Below the pieces are notes generated by a model. That model did not search any database. It saw only the letters and a list, made by a program, of their open reading frames with translations, and was not told the DNA's origin. A program made the position numbers and the translations under genes. Below, piece after piece: positions 35,608 to 46,282 of a DNA stretch of 64,000 nucleotides. The stretch's first letter is position 1. Every line of letters starts with the position of its first letter. This DNA is from Dryas octopetala (Eukaryota; Streptophyta; Magnoliopsida; Rosales; Rosaceae). The stretch covers positions 26,811,489-26,875,488 of the forward strand of contig OY992832.1 in NCBI GenBank assembly GCA_963921425.1, written 5' to 3'.

Positions 35608-37232
35608 TGTTAGGTCCTTAAATGTTTGCATTTTAGGCCCTCTATCTTCATGTATTTAGTACTTAGTCCCTATATTTTATGTTATTTATTTGTGTTTTTC
35701 TCTTTTGTAGGTGGAAAGCCCATAAGAATTAAATGGATGCAAATCAGCCCATTTTGAGCTTAAATGAATATTTGCTGTTTAAATGGAAGCCCAAGATCAA
35801 GAGAGGGTCCAAGAGCATGAAGAAATGAAAGCCCAACCCAAACCACATAGGAAGTGGCGTGTATGCTAAGAGAGAAGGGCTGGCCGCACCTTGCAAGGCT
35901 TTCCCTTCCTAATTGGGCTCTAAAAATCAGATTTGATATAACCTGATTTGTTTCATTTTAATTCCTGATTTATTGGAGGCCCATTAGGGGAGGAAATCAG
36001 CTGCACCATGCGCAAAAGAGAGAGAGAAACCCTAGGGCCTTGCGCAAGTCACTTAAGCCCAAGAAGCCAAGCCCTAGCAGCCGCATCTTCTTTCTCCAAA
36101 CCCTAGCTGGCCGCACATCCTTCCTTCCCAAAACCCTAGCTGCTGCACACCCTTATATATACATCTCTTTCTATCATTTTGGGGGTTCGGACACTTGGAA
36201 AAATCAGAAAATAGAGGGAGAGAGGCTGCTGGAGGCGTGAGCTCTCCTTTGGGGTGTTTTCTCTTCTTCTTTTCTTTTCTTGTAATTGTTTGATGAAAAA
36301 CATGATTTCGTGGCTGTTCTTGTTTTCTAGCATGAACTAATCACGTTTTCTAGGGCCTAGGATTCAGCCCTAGGCCGAATTTTCAATGGATTGGTGATGT
36401 AGTTGCTGTTTCTTTAATTCCATGGATTTGATGATTTTGATTTCACTTTTATCATTGTTCTCTATGTGTTTATAATCCTTGATTGATCACCTAGGGTTAT
36501 TGCATCTAGAATTTAATCAATTTAGGGTGAGGACAACCAATCAGCCCCTAATACAAGTGATAAACAACTTAGGATTTAGTAATTGGCTGAATTCTAATTG
36601 TGTGAAATCGATACTAAAGCACCTAAGGTAGACGCCATGCCTTAGGGTTTTATTTGCATTCATAATCTCATTTGTGTGTTAATGGACCTTGCTGCGTTCT
36701 TAGGTAGATGCCATGCCTAGGTTGCATTTAGGGTACCAAACTAGGGTAGACGCCATGCACTAGTTTGTACATTTGGGGAATCATGCATTTCATGCTATGC
36801 CATAGGTGAATATGCGAATGCATTCATCAATAGAAATTAAAGGTTTCAGAAATTGCACCATGACATTGGATATGAGGTCTAGTGGTAAAGTCCTAGAGTC
36901 CTAGTATCATCTACCAATCTATTTCCACAAGATAACTTGCTGTTTCATACTCTTTGCTAGTCGCGCATCTTAGTTTTTGTTTAGGTATAATTTGCTGTTT
37001 TCAAGTCATACAAACTCCCTCCCATTTGTGTGCGTGTGTGTGTTTCATTTCAGTAAGTAGCTGCCCTAGGCGTGACAACTTGGGCAGCCACTTGTGTCTT
37101 ATTTTCTTGTTTCTTTTTAGCATTTGGATTATCATTTAAAGATCAACAATAGTCCTCGTGGGATCGACCTTGCTTGCCATCTATATTATATATAGATTCG
37201 TGCACTGCGAGTATTAAAATTTAAAACGAACA
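35608..37232 (+). repeat. Solo type C LTR with exact target-site duplication
   Basis: It runs from TGTTAGGTCCTTAAATG to AAAACGAACA, 1625 bp. AGTGA stands on both sides (35603-35607 and 37233-37237). The flanking sequence is one continuous type D LTR once the insertion is removed. A full element therefore inserted here and was later reduced to one LTR by recombination between its LTRs. Confidence 0.95.
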
Positions 37233-37867
37233 AGTGACAAACATATAGAGCATAGACCCATCCGAATTGTAACCTATGATGATTTATAATCTCTTTTCTC
37301 ATGAATATTATCTTAGGATATCCACTTGTTGCCTATTAAAACTATCACCCTTTTGAGCTTATTTAGTTCCACAACATAAATCTAGATGCATACAACTTAA
37401 GGTGATCAGTCAAAGATGTGGAGCAAATAGAGTCAATTTAAATAGAGATCCAAGATTTGTCAACATGTAAATAATTGAAAAATCAATAATCCATAGTAAA
37501 AGTAAATAGCATCACTAGGGCTTCATCCTAGCCCTAGCTAAATGTTTAGCTACGCATAATTAAAACCATAAACAAATATAATATAATTGAAACTAGGAAA
37601 ATAAAGAGGAAAAGAAGAGAGATCAAGCCACGACAATGGGATGGAGATGGCTCCACCCTTGGACGGTGAGATGGGCTGTTGCTCGGCCTTGGGCTCCACG
37701 ACAAGGCTGCTAGGTGGCTCGGCAAGGTGGCAGCAAGGTGGTGGCGTGACTAGGTGGTGGTGGCTGCGGCAAGACTTGCTCCTCCTCCTAGGGTTCAGCA
37801 CAAAAATAAAGGGAAAGAAAGAAAAGTGGTTGCGGCTTGAGAAGAGAAAGAGAGGCTGCTAGGGTTG
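37233..37867 (-). repeat. Type D LTR, continuation after the solo LTR
   Basis: It resumes with the repeated AGTGA and the ACAAACATATAGAGCATAG block. It runs through the leader-like GGCTCCACGACAAGG region to GGCTGCTAGGGTT, where satellite S2 begins. The rest of U3 is missing. Confidence 0.8.
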
Positions 37868-38145
37868 TGTGAGAACGCAAGGTGCACGGAGCACGGTGCC
37901 TTCGGGTGGCCTTCCAATGCATGTGCAAATACCGACAACAGTGGTCTTGGCATCGATGATTCCATCCGTCCCCTCAACGTGGGCCGGCGAGGGGGATGGT
38001 TGCTGCTCGGATTTTCTTTGTCATGCTAGTGTGTGCAACGGATCACGACGCCTTCAGGAAGCCTTCCAATGCATGTGCATGCCGATGAAGGGGTTCTTGG
38101 CATCGATTTTTCCCGCTTGTCGGCCCACGGAGGATGGAATAATCG
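37868..38145 (+). repeat. Satellite S2, two diverged units of about 152 bp
   Basis: CTTCCAATGCATGTGCA begins at 37911 and again at 38063. The surrounding blocks (GGTGCC or GACGCC, CTTGGCATCGAT, GGTTGCTGCTCGGATT) repeat in register. The sequence is GC-richer than its surroundings. A reversed copy lies at 38697-38888. Confidence 0.75.
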
Positions 38146-38425
38146 ATGCAAGAAAACGTCAATTCGGTTCATACTTGGTCCAATTTCGTTCTAATGTACT
38201 AAAACGTTCCCGGATGGCAAGAAAGACATGTTGAAGAACTTTCTTATATCAGGATGAGTGTTCTAGACCTACTGAAGCACATTTGGTGTTATAAACCCTC
38301 AAAAACGTTATTTGGCTGCATAATTGGTCCAATTTCGTCCGAATTTCACCAACAGGTTCTCGGTTGGCAAGAAAGTCATGTCAAAGCACTTTCTCATGTT
38401 AGAATTAGCTTTCTAGACCTTTTGT
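38146..38425 (+). repeat. Satellite S1, about two units
   Basis: It matches the array at 5709-6819. The landmark positions 38236 and 38386 are 150 bp apart. It follows S2 without a gap. It ends near 38420 at TAGACCT, which is also present in the element sequence that follows. Confidence 0.9.
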
Positions 38426-38696
38426 TTTTAACCCATAGCCTAAAGCCAACCTTGAGTTATAACCCTAGTCAATCATCTTGATCCTGATAACCGTTTCTTT
38501 GTTTACCCCTATACCAAACCCTAAGTTTAGGGGAGTTTTACTCCTCTACCCATTTACCTTTCTTATGGATTTGCATTGAGTTGGTGAACTGTGAGGTTGA
38601 AAAGAAATGTTTATGCATAGTTTGATGCAAAAGAAAATAAATTGTGCTTAAGATTGTTTTCCGTGCTCTTGAAAAAAAAAAAAAAAAAAAAGAATA
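38426..38696 (+). repeat. Shard of a type D 3' region
   Basis: It matches 30130-30380 of the type D element (TTTTTAACCCATAGCC, ACCAAACCCTAAGTTT). It ends in a run of 20 A (38672-38691) that corresponds to a shorter A-run in the element at about 30380. It is therefore not a poly(A) tail. Confidence 0.8.
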
Positions 38697-38888
38697 TTGC
38701 ACGCCACAAGCACGACTAGGCAATCCGAGCAACAACTATCCACACACTATGAAAGGGACAAGTGGAATCATCGATTCCAAGATCACCACCGTCGACATTC
38801 CACGTGCAATGACAGGCCCCGAAGGTCGACACACTCCATTGCACACACAAGCATGACTAGGCAATTCGAGCAACAACTATCCACACAC
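38697..38888 (-). repeat. Satellite S2 in reverse orientation
   Basis: The blocks CGACTAGGCAAT and GAGCAACAACTATCCACACACT occur twice, about 141 bp apart. The reverse complement aligns with 37868-38145 (for example TCTTGGAATCGATGATTCCA against TCTTGGCATCGATGATTCCA). The copies are clearly diverged. Confidence 0.7.
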
Positions 38889-39221
38889 TGTGGGGTCTTC
38901 TTCTTCCATCCCTTGGGTTGCCTCCCAAGAAGTGCTAAGTTTCACGTCTTCAGCCAGACTTAGTCTTGTACTAGAAATCAAACTCTTCTTGGTTCAGCTC
39001 AAAATCAGGTTCAAAGAAAGGCTTCACACGATGGACATTGACCTTAAATATGCTCTCATTCTTCGGATTCTTGATTTCAACTATTCCATAGGGAAATACT
39101 CTAATCACCTCTTAGGGTCCAGTCCATCTTGAACGCAACTTGTCTGGGAAGAGACGTAATCTTGTGTCATATAATAACACCTTCCCTCCAACGATGAATT
39201 CCCTTAGCCGAAACTTCTTAT
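38889..39221 (-). pseudogene. Pol C-terminal end, type D-like fragment
   Basis: The reverse strand matches 28990-29310 of the type D element: the integrase C-terminal region, the stop codon and the stem-loop TTGGGAGGCAACCCAA (38913-38928). It contains at least one in-frame stop where relatives have a coding codon (near 39113). It is cut at 39221 by a 20-bp scrap of S1. Confidence 0.8.
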
Positions 39222-39243
39222 TCTAACATGAGAAAGTGCTTTG
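39222..39243 (-). repeat. Scrap of satellite S1
   Basis: AACATGAGAAAGTGCTTT is the reverse complement of the S1 landmark. It lies between a pol fragment and the exact start of a type D LTR at 39244, so that LTR appears to have entered S1-type DNA. Confidence 0.7.
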
Positions 39244-41451
39244 TGTTGAGTGCTCATTTTACACTGTTTTATGATACTAATTCCCTAACCTAGATTGCAA
39301 GAACTCGGTATTTTGTATTTTGTTAGTTTGTTTATGCTTTTATAGGATAAAATGAGCAAAGAAAAGAAAAGGAGCCAAAAGAGCCATTTTAGGACGTTTC
39401 CTAGTCAAACTAGGAAAATATGAGAAATCCTAGTCAAACCAAGAAAAGCTGAATCTCAGTCAAACTAGGATTCCTAGTCTCACAAGGAAAGATCAAGTTT
39501 GAATAAGAAGAAATCATGAAGATCCGAGGCCAAAAATGAGAAATCTTAATTGAACTAGGAAACTTAATCCGGATAGGAAATGGTGTTCTAATGAAGATAG
39601 GAATCATGATGGGCAAAATGGTAAATGTGAAATCCAAGTGAGATAGGGATTCTACTTCTACAAGGATTCCTTGGTGGACGAGGAAAAGTGGTCAAAGTCA
39701 AAGTCAACAAGTCAAAGGTTCTAGAAGATTCTAGAAGACTTGAGGTGCAAGAAGGGATGATTGGGCCCTAAGTCTATCACATGCACCAAGCCCAAGAGGA
39801 TGAAACCACATATCTATTTCTTGGCCTAGAAGACTTTCGTTTAAGTTGAAATTCTGATTTGGATAAGAGATATTGCAAGATTTGGTCAAAGATCACAAAG
39901 AATCCAAGTGAAAGAAGGAAAGTCAAAACCTTATGAAAATGAGCAGTAACTTCGACAGCATGCCAAGAAATCTATAGATCGAATCTGATGGCATGCCATA
40001 TATGGTTGGAAAGATATGGATGTTAGCTTCGCGGAGAATTTTATGGATCTCAATTCCGACATGTCTAACCCAAGTTATAGCTGTTTTGGTGAAGGCAGCG
40101 CAGCAGACCCGCGACCAGAAACATAAGTAACGCCCAAGAAATGTTCAAGGCCCATTCCTTGCTATCCCTTTTGGTACCCAAAGCCCACAAGTTGACCTAA
40201 TTGACCAGGAAACTTCTGAATCCCACATTGAAAAGGAGAGGAAAGCTTCAGCCCTCTTCACTCTATAAATACATCTTTATAGCACAAAGAGAGAGTTCCT
40301 TGCAAAGTTCTGAAAACCCTAGCCTCCTTTCTCTTTCTAGCCGCCATACCCTAGCAGCCCTCTCTCTTTTATTTTCTCACGCAGCCACCTCTCTCCCTCT
40401 CTTTGTTTGTTTGTGCCGAGCCCTAGGAGGAGAACAAGGAGCAGTGCCGCTGCCACCTTGCATCACCTCGCAGCCACCACGCCGCCACCTTGCTGCTGTG
40501 TTGCAGTGGAGCCAAAGGGCCGCCTCTCTCTCCTTTCTTCCCTTTTATTTTCTTAGTTTTAATCATTTTGTATTTAATTGTTAATTTAATTTGCATACCT
40601 AAATATTCAGCTAGGGCTGGGATGAAGCCCTAGTGATGCTATTTACTTCTACTATGGATTATTGAGTTTCAATTGCTTTACATGTTGACAAATCTTGGAC
40701 CTCTGTTTAAATTGATTCTATATGTTTCGCATCTTTGACTGATCACCTTAGGTTGCATACATCTAGATTAATGTTGTGAAACTAAACAAGGTCGAAAGGA
40801 TGATAGTTTCAGTAGGCAACAAATGGGTATCCTAAGATAATATTCATGAGAAAAGGGATTATAGATGGTCGTAGGTTACAATTCGGATGGGTCTATGCTC
40901 TATATGTTTGTCACTCTCTCAAATTGTAATGACTTTTGAATGGATAACAGTTGCCTTAAGTAAGCTTAGGAAACTTGCAAGTTAACTGGCTAAGGGAGGC
41001 GTAAGAAACTCTTAGTTATGCAAAGTAAGGAAAGTAATTGCTAAAAGTAACTAGCCAAACCTTTTGGTAAACAAACTTTGTTGACATGTTTGCATATTGA
41101 TTGTTGATATCCATAGTAATGTAAATGGTTTGCTAGTGGTGGATTCTGACCCCTAGTGCTTATTTATTATTATTTTCACCTAAATTAATTCAGTTTGTTA
41201 TTTTAAAGTCGTTGTTACTTTATCGATAGTTTAGTCTAGTCTCAAAAACCAATCTAAATCTCCTATTTGTGTGTTTGAGTTTGTGTAGATTTAATTGAAT
41301 TTAATTGAGTTAGTAGTCATTACACTAGTACAATTCCCTGTGGGGTCGACCTCGTATTTGCAAGCTTTGCTACTCCGCGATTCGTGCACTTGCGAGTTAA
41401 CCTAAAGCTTGGTTAAAGGTTAAATAATTTGCTCTAGAAAAACATACAACA
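39244..41451 (+). repeat. Type D LTR, 5' LTR (2208 bp)
   Basis: It runs from TGTTGAGTGCTCATTTTACAC to ACATACAACA. A U3 palindrome lies at 39398-39416 and TATAAATA at 40264-40271. The U5 motif is near 41342 (GGGGTCGA, one change). It is followed by a PBS and gag, so it is a true 5' LTR. Confidence 0.92.
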
Positions 41452-41457
41452 AGTTTT

Positions 41458-41475
41458 TGGCGCCGTTGCGGGGGA
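41458..41475 (+). promoter_or_regulatory. Primer-binding site for tRNA-Asp, first of two
   Basis: TGGCGCCGTTGCGGGGGA has one mismatch to the PBS of A1 and C1. A second, more degraded copy (TGGCGCCATTGCGAGGGA) lies at 42244-42261 in the duplicated unit. Confidence 0.85.
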
Positions 41476-41595
41476 ATTGTTATTTCTGTTGATTGCTAGT
41501 TTAATTAATTTTAGTTAAGTCATTTTAGTTAGGTTTTATTTTCGGTTTTTTTTTTCTTTTTGGTTCTAGTTGATTTCTCTTGTTTCTAAGGTACA

Positions 41596-42095
41596 ATGGA
41601 ATAATCAAATTCAAAGATCACTCATCTTTCACGTGCAGAAGGCCAAAAGGTGTTGAGTGCACACGAGGGAAGGCCAAGACTCAATTGGACCATTAAGGAT
41701 GAGGTCAACCCTTGTGTTTCCGAGACGGAGTGAATCTGAATGAGAATACAAAGAAGAGAAACAAGAGCAGAAAGTTGAGGAGACCTTGCAGCTGAGTGCC
41801 TCTCAAACGAGAGTACCATTGAGTGATTATTAGTCCCCAACACTACTAGCTCAACCTACATGCATTGCTTACTCTCAAGTGAAATCTGAGTTCGAAATTT
41901 CAAGTGAGACAATCAAACTTCTTCCACTGTTTTATGGTCAAGAAGGAGAAGATCCTTACGTGCATATTATGGAATTTCATGCTATATGCGAGATTGGCAA
42001 GCTGAGGGGGTTGAGCGATGATCAAAGGAAATTAAGGTTATTTCCATTCTCTCTCAAAGATAAAGCTAAAAATTGGTTGTTTTCCTTGCAGGTTG
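41596..42095 (+). pseudogene. Gag N-terminal fragment, copy 1
   Basis: The presumed ATG at 41596 is followed at once by a stop (GAA TAA), and further stops occur, for example in GATTATTAGTCC near 41830. From about 41879 it encodes a recognisable Gag domain start (FYGQEGEDPYVH, then FSLKDKAKNWLFSL). It is then broken by the tandem duplication. The early stop is shared with copy 2, so it predates the duplication or the true start lies elsewhere. Confidence 0.8.
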
Positions 42096-42382
42096 TTAGT
42101 AGTGATTACACTAGTACAATTCCCTGTGGGATCGACCTCATATTTGCAAGCTTTGCTACTCCGCGATTCATGCACTTGCGAGTTAACCAAGAGCTTGGTT
42201 CAAGGTTAAATAATTTGCTCTAGGAAAACATACAACATGTTTTTGGCGCCATTGCGAGGGAATTTTTATTTGTGTTGATTGCTAATTTAATTTTAGTTAA
42301 GTCATTTTAGTTAGGTTCTATTTTCTGTTTTTTTTCTTTTTTCTTTTTGGTTCTAGTTGATTTCTCTTGTTTCTAAGGTATA

Positions 42383-43182
42383 ATGGAATAATCAAATTCA
42401 AAGATCACTCATCTTTCACGTGCAGAAGGCCCAAAAGAGTTGAGTATGCACGAGGGCAGGCCAAGACTCAATTGGACACCATTAAGGATGAGGTCAACCC
42501 TTGTATTGCCGAGCGGGAGTGAATCTGAAGGAGAATACGAAGAAGAGAAATAAGAGCAGGAAGTTGAGGAGACCTTGCAGCTGAGTGCCTCTCAAACGAG
42601 AGTACCATTGAGTGATTATTCGTCCCCAACACTACTAGCTCAACCTACATGCATTGCTTACTCTCAAGTGGAAACTGAGTTCGAAATTTCAAGTGGGACA
42701 ATCAAATTTCTTCCACTGTTTTATGGTCAAGAAGGAGAAGATCCTTACGTGCATATTATGGAATTTCATGCTATATGCAAGATTGGCAAGATGAGGGGGT
42801 TAAGCGATGATCAAAGAAAATTAAGGTTATTTCCATTCTCTCTCAAAGATAAAGCTAAAAATTGGTTGTTTTCCTTGCAGGTTGCTTCTATTAAAATATG
42901 GGAAGAGCTGGCGTCCAAGTTTCTTTTGATATTTTATCTAGTTAGTAAGACCACTATTGTGAGGAAGCAAATCTTAGGGTTTACACAATCAGAGGATGAA
43001 GTGTTTCATGAGAGTTGGGAAAGGTATCAAGAGCTTCTGAATTCTTGTCCACACCATAATTTTGCCCCATGGATGCAGATTGAGTATTTTTTTGAGGGTT
43101 TATTAGATCAAGATCGTAACATGGTGGATATGACATGTGGAGGAGCATTGAAAAAGAAAACTGGTGAAGATGCATGGGCACT
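42383..43182 (+). pseudogene. Gag N-terminal fragment, copy 2
   Basis: It repeats copy 1 and then continues further into the Gag domain (KTTIVRKQILGF, then ESWERYQELLNSCPHHN, then CGGALKKKTGEDAW). A stop lies near 42551 where copy 1 has a Gln codon. The sequence ends at 43182, where an unrelated LTR-like sequence begins with TGTCACGCCCC. No protease or pol follows. Confidence 0.85.
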
Positions 43183-43590
43183 TGTCACGCCCCAAAACCC
43201 GGGTACGTAACAAAGGCACCTATCTTGAGAATACCTGAGACTACAATAACCAATCCCCCGGTGTTGTAATCCTAAATATTCACAAAATAGGTTAAGCCTT
43301 TTGGTTTAGTAAAATGGGTTGGATCAGAGTGCTTGAGTTTGCAACGGAAAAATAATTCAAAAATAATTAATTCATAATTAAACCAACCCTCGAAGCTACT
43401 ATTGTTTAGAGTAACTTCAAAGAAATTGTTTATATAGACTCGATAATTCAAAAGTAGACAACCCAAGGACTCAGTGTATATACAGGATATGACCAAGGGT
43501 ATATAAAGATAATAAAAGGTCACAAAGGACCTACCCAAAGAAATATACTGACTAAACAGGAACACAGGAGTTGACAAGCTCGAGACCGCA
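43183..43590 (+). repeat. LTR-like fragment starting TGTCACGCCCC
   Basis: TGTCACGCCCCAAAACCCGG resembles the LTR start of some plant chromovirus-type gypsy elements. It directly interrupts Gag. The following 400 bp match nothing else in the window. It is interrupted at 43590 by a type F LTR, and about 90 bp at 61222-61312 are probably its continuation. The class assignment rests only on the start sequence. Confidence 0.5.
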
Positions 43591-45353
43591 TGTTATTGTT
43601 TTCCTAGAGGAATTATATTAAACCTTTTTAACAATTCTAGGTTAACTCGCAAGTGCACGAATCGCAGAGTAGCAAAGCTTGCAAATACGAGGTCGATCCC
43701 TCGAGGAATTGTATCAATGTCACAATTACTAACTCAATTAAATTCAATTAAATCTACACTAACTCACACACGCAATAAGGGGGTTTGGATTGATTTTGAG
43801 AATTAAAACAAAACAATTATATGAAAAGAAACTAAAATAGAAAACAGAATTGATTTGAATGGAAATAATAATAAAGAAGCACTAGGGATCAGAACCCACC
43901 ACAAGCATACCATTCACTTTACTATGGATATGAAAAATCAAATAACATACATATCAATAAAGTTTGTCTACCAAAAGGCTTTGGTTATTTCCCTTCCAGC
44001 AATCATTCTTCTTTTGCATAACTAAGAGCCTATTAAGCTTCCAAAGTTAGTTATCTACACATGTGTCCTAAAAGCTTTGTTAGGCATTCCCTAGGTGCAT
44101 GTTAACCATGTGAGATTTATTAAGATTTGTAAGAATGACAAACACATAGAACATAGATCCAAATTAATGTACCCTATGTCATCTATGACCTATTTTCTCA
44201 TGAATATTTTCTTAGGATATTCACTTGTTACCAATTGAAATTATCATCCTTTTGAGCTTATTTAATTTCATAACAAATTCTAGATGCATGCAACCTAAGG
44301 TGATCAATCAAAGATGCAAAACAAATAGATTCAAATATAACAGAAATCCAAGATTTATCAACATGTAATATAAATAAAAATTCAACAATCCATAGTAAAA
44401 GTGAATAGCATAACTAGGGCTTCGTCCTAGCCCTAGCTAGATGTTTAGCTACACATGATTAAATTTACAACCAAATAAAACATAATTAAAATTAGGGAAA
44501 GAAGAGAGCAAGCCACGGCAACAAGGTGGAGGCGACGGCGTGATGACTCAAAGTGGCAGCGGCAAGGTGCCACAAGGTGGTGGCGTGGTTGCGAGGTGGT
44601 GGCGTGGGTGCAAGGTCCTTCTCCTTTCCAAAGGCTGCGGCACAAAATAAAAGAGAGAGAGATGTAGAGAGATGGATAGGTGCATGAGAAAAAGAAAGAA
44701 TGAGGGAGTGGTGGCTGGCTGCAAGGTCCTTCTCCTTCCCAAAGGCTTAAAGAAAGAATGAGGGAGTGGTGGCTGGCTGCAAGGTCCTTCTCCTTCCCAA
44801 AGGCTTTGGCACAAAATAAAAGAGAGAGACCTAGGGTAGGCGGCAGAAAAGAGAGAGAGAGAGGCTAGGGTTTCAGAACTTGCAAGAAGGAACCCTCTCT
44901 TTATGTTATAAAGATGTATTTATAGAGTGAAGGGGGCTGAAGCTTTCCTCTCCTTTTCAATGTGGGATTGACACTTTACTTGCACGTCAAGACTTATAAT
45001 TTTCCGCCAAGCATGGGCCTTGGGTTAATTTGGGCGTAACTTATTTTCAGCTCGCGGAACTGCTGCGCTACCTTCACTAAAATGACCATATCTTGAGCTA
45101 GAAAACTTGGAATCAAAATCCGTAAAATTCCCTGCGAAGCTAACATTCGTAGCTTTCCAACCATATATGGGATGACATTTGATTTGCTCTGTAGAAATAC
45201 AGAATCACTGTCGAAATTTAGTGTTCATTTTCCAGGGTTTTGACTTTTTCTTCAACTAGGATTCCTTGTGATCTTTGACTGAATCCTATGAGATTTCCCT
45301 TGAGCATGCAGGATTCCTTCCTTGGGCCTTGGATCAGCTGAGTGAGTGCGTCA
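43591..45353 (-). repeat. Type F LTR, first part (interrupted by copia)
   Basis: On the minus strand this LTR starts TGATGAGTGTGCA at 61221 and ends AACAATAACA at 43591; the copia element splits it. Without copia it is about 2.44 kb. CCGCA (43586-43590) and CCACA (61222-61226) flank it, a target duplication with one change. No internal region is attached, so it is a solo LTR. The U5 TCGATCCC lies near 43692. Confidence 0.85.
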
Positions 45354-45659
45354 TGTTAAGTGTGATACCACATGTCTGCTTTTCAGTGGATATAGCTAGC
45401 TGTTCAAATTTAGTTACTATTCAGCCTATGAGGTTATGACACATGGCTGGGTCTGTTAGTATTGTTTTGTTAGAATTCAGTTAGTTTGGTTAGCTGGGTT
45501 TGGGTTCTCTGTAAGCTTAGCTTAGCTCGTGTATATATATACACAATCAGATTCTCTTTGTAATGATATGAATCATAATCTTTTCTTCACTTTCTTCTAT
45601 CTCCTTCTCTCAATTTCTTTGAATTCTCTCTTTTTCTTGTTCTCTCATTTTCGTGATCA
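45354..45659 (+). repeat. Copia 5' LTR (306 bp)
   Basis: TGTTAAG to GATCA. A TATATATATA core lies near 45533-45542. It differs from the 3' LTR mainly at ATATGA/ATCTGA (near 45567) and at a short replaced patch (TTTTC against AAAAGTC near 45578). It contains none of the Athila U3 palindromes and no GGGATCGA. Confidence 0.95.
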
Positions 45660-45671
45660 TGGTATCAGAGC
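45660..45671 (+). promoter_or_regulatory. Primer-binding site for initiator tRNA-Met (copia)
   Basis: TGGTATCAGAGC directly follows the LTR. It complements the 3' end of plant initiator tRNA-Met, the standard copia primer. An untranslated leader of about 610 bp (45672-46282) follows, in which I see no gene. Confidence 0.95.
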
Positions 45672-46282
45672 GGGTTAATTCCTGACTCTACTTCCGCTAT
45701 AGCAATATCTTGTAGTCTTCCGTTTTGTCTGAGTTTCTTGGATCTGCTTCGTCGTCTTTGAAGTTACAGTAGGGGGTCTGGTTCTACAAGATGCAAGACT
45801 GAGTTTGTTCATCAGCGAGTCTTCAAATCTTGCTTTCTACAAAATGGGTATTGTGTTCTATTTTCTCTTTTTGGATTCAGAAATTGATGTGGTTGTTTCT
45901 GTGTTGATTTGGAATAAAGATGTATGATTGGTCTGTGAAGTAGTGTTTTCTTGAAGAATTGTGGGTTTATGGAAGAAGTGTGTAGTTCGACTCCATGAAA
46001 TTTTTTTTTTTTAGTTCTGTTTGAGAAGTAGTGTTATAATTGAAGAAGTCTGCAAGTTTGAAGAAGTTGTCTGAGAAATAGTGAATGAAGTTGTAGTATC
46101 TTGGATTTTCTTGAAAAAAAAAAATATTAAGATTCTTTGATCGTGTCTGAAGTTGGATTTTCTTGGAAAAGTGTTAAGATTCTTTGAAAGTTCTTTGAAG
46201 TTGGATATTCTTTGATTGTGTACAGTTTGTCTGGTGATTGTGTGTTGTTTGTTGAAGAATTGGTAAAAGAAAATCTGTAGCT

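Larger units (their letters stand above)
41310..42881 (+). repeat. 786-bp tandem duplication spanning LTR end, PBS and gag start
   Basis: Copy 1 is 41310-42095 and copy 2 is 42096-42881. Each holds the last 140 bp of the LTR, the PBS (41458 and 42244), the leader and the first part of gag. The copies differ by scattered substitutions and small indels. The join (Gag DNA to GTTAGTAGTGATTACAC) shows little or no shared sequence. Confidence 0.9.

Noticed and set aside
36954-37139. 61-codon frame in the solo LTR
   Set aside because: It lies in a U5 microsatellite region and is not kept in the other type C LTRs.
38672-38691. Run of 20 A as the poly(A) tail of a LINE or processed gene copy
   Set aside because: The type D 3' region has an A-run at the same place (about 30380), so it is part of the element.
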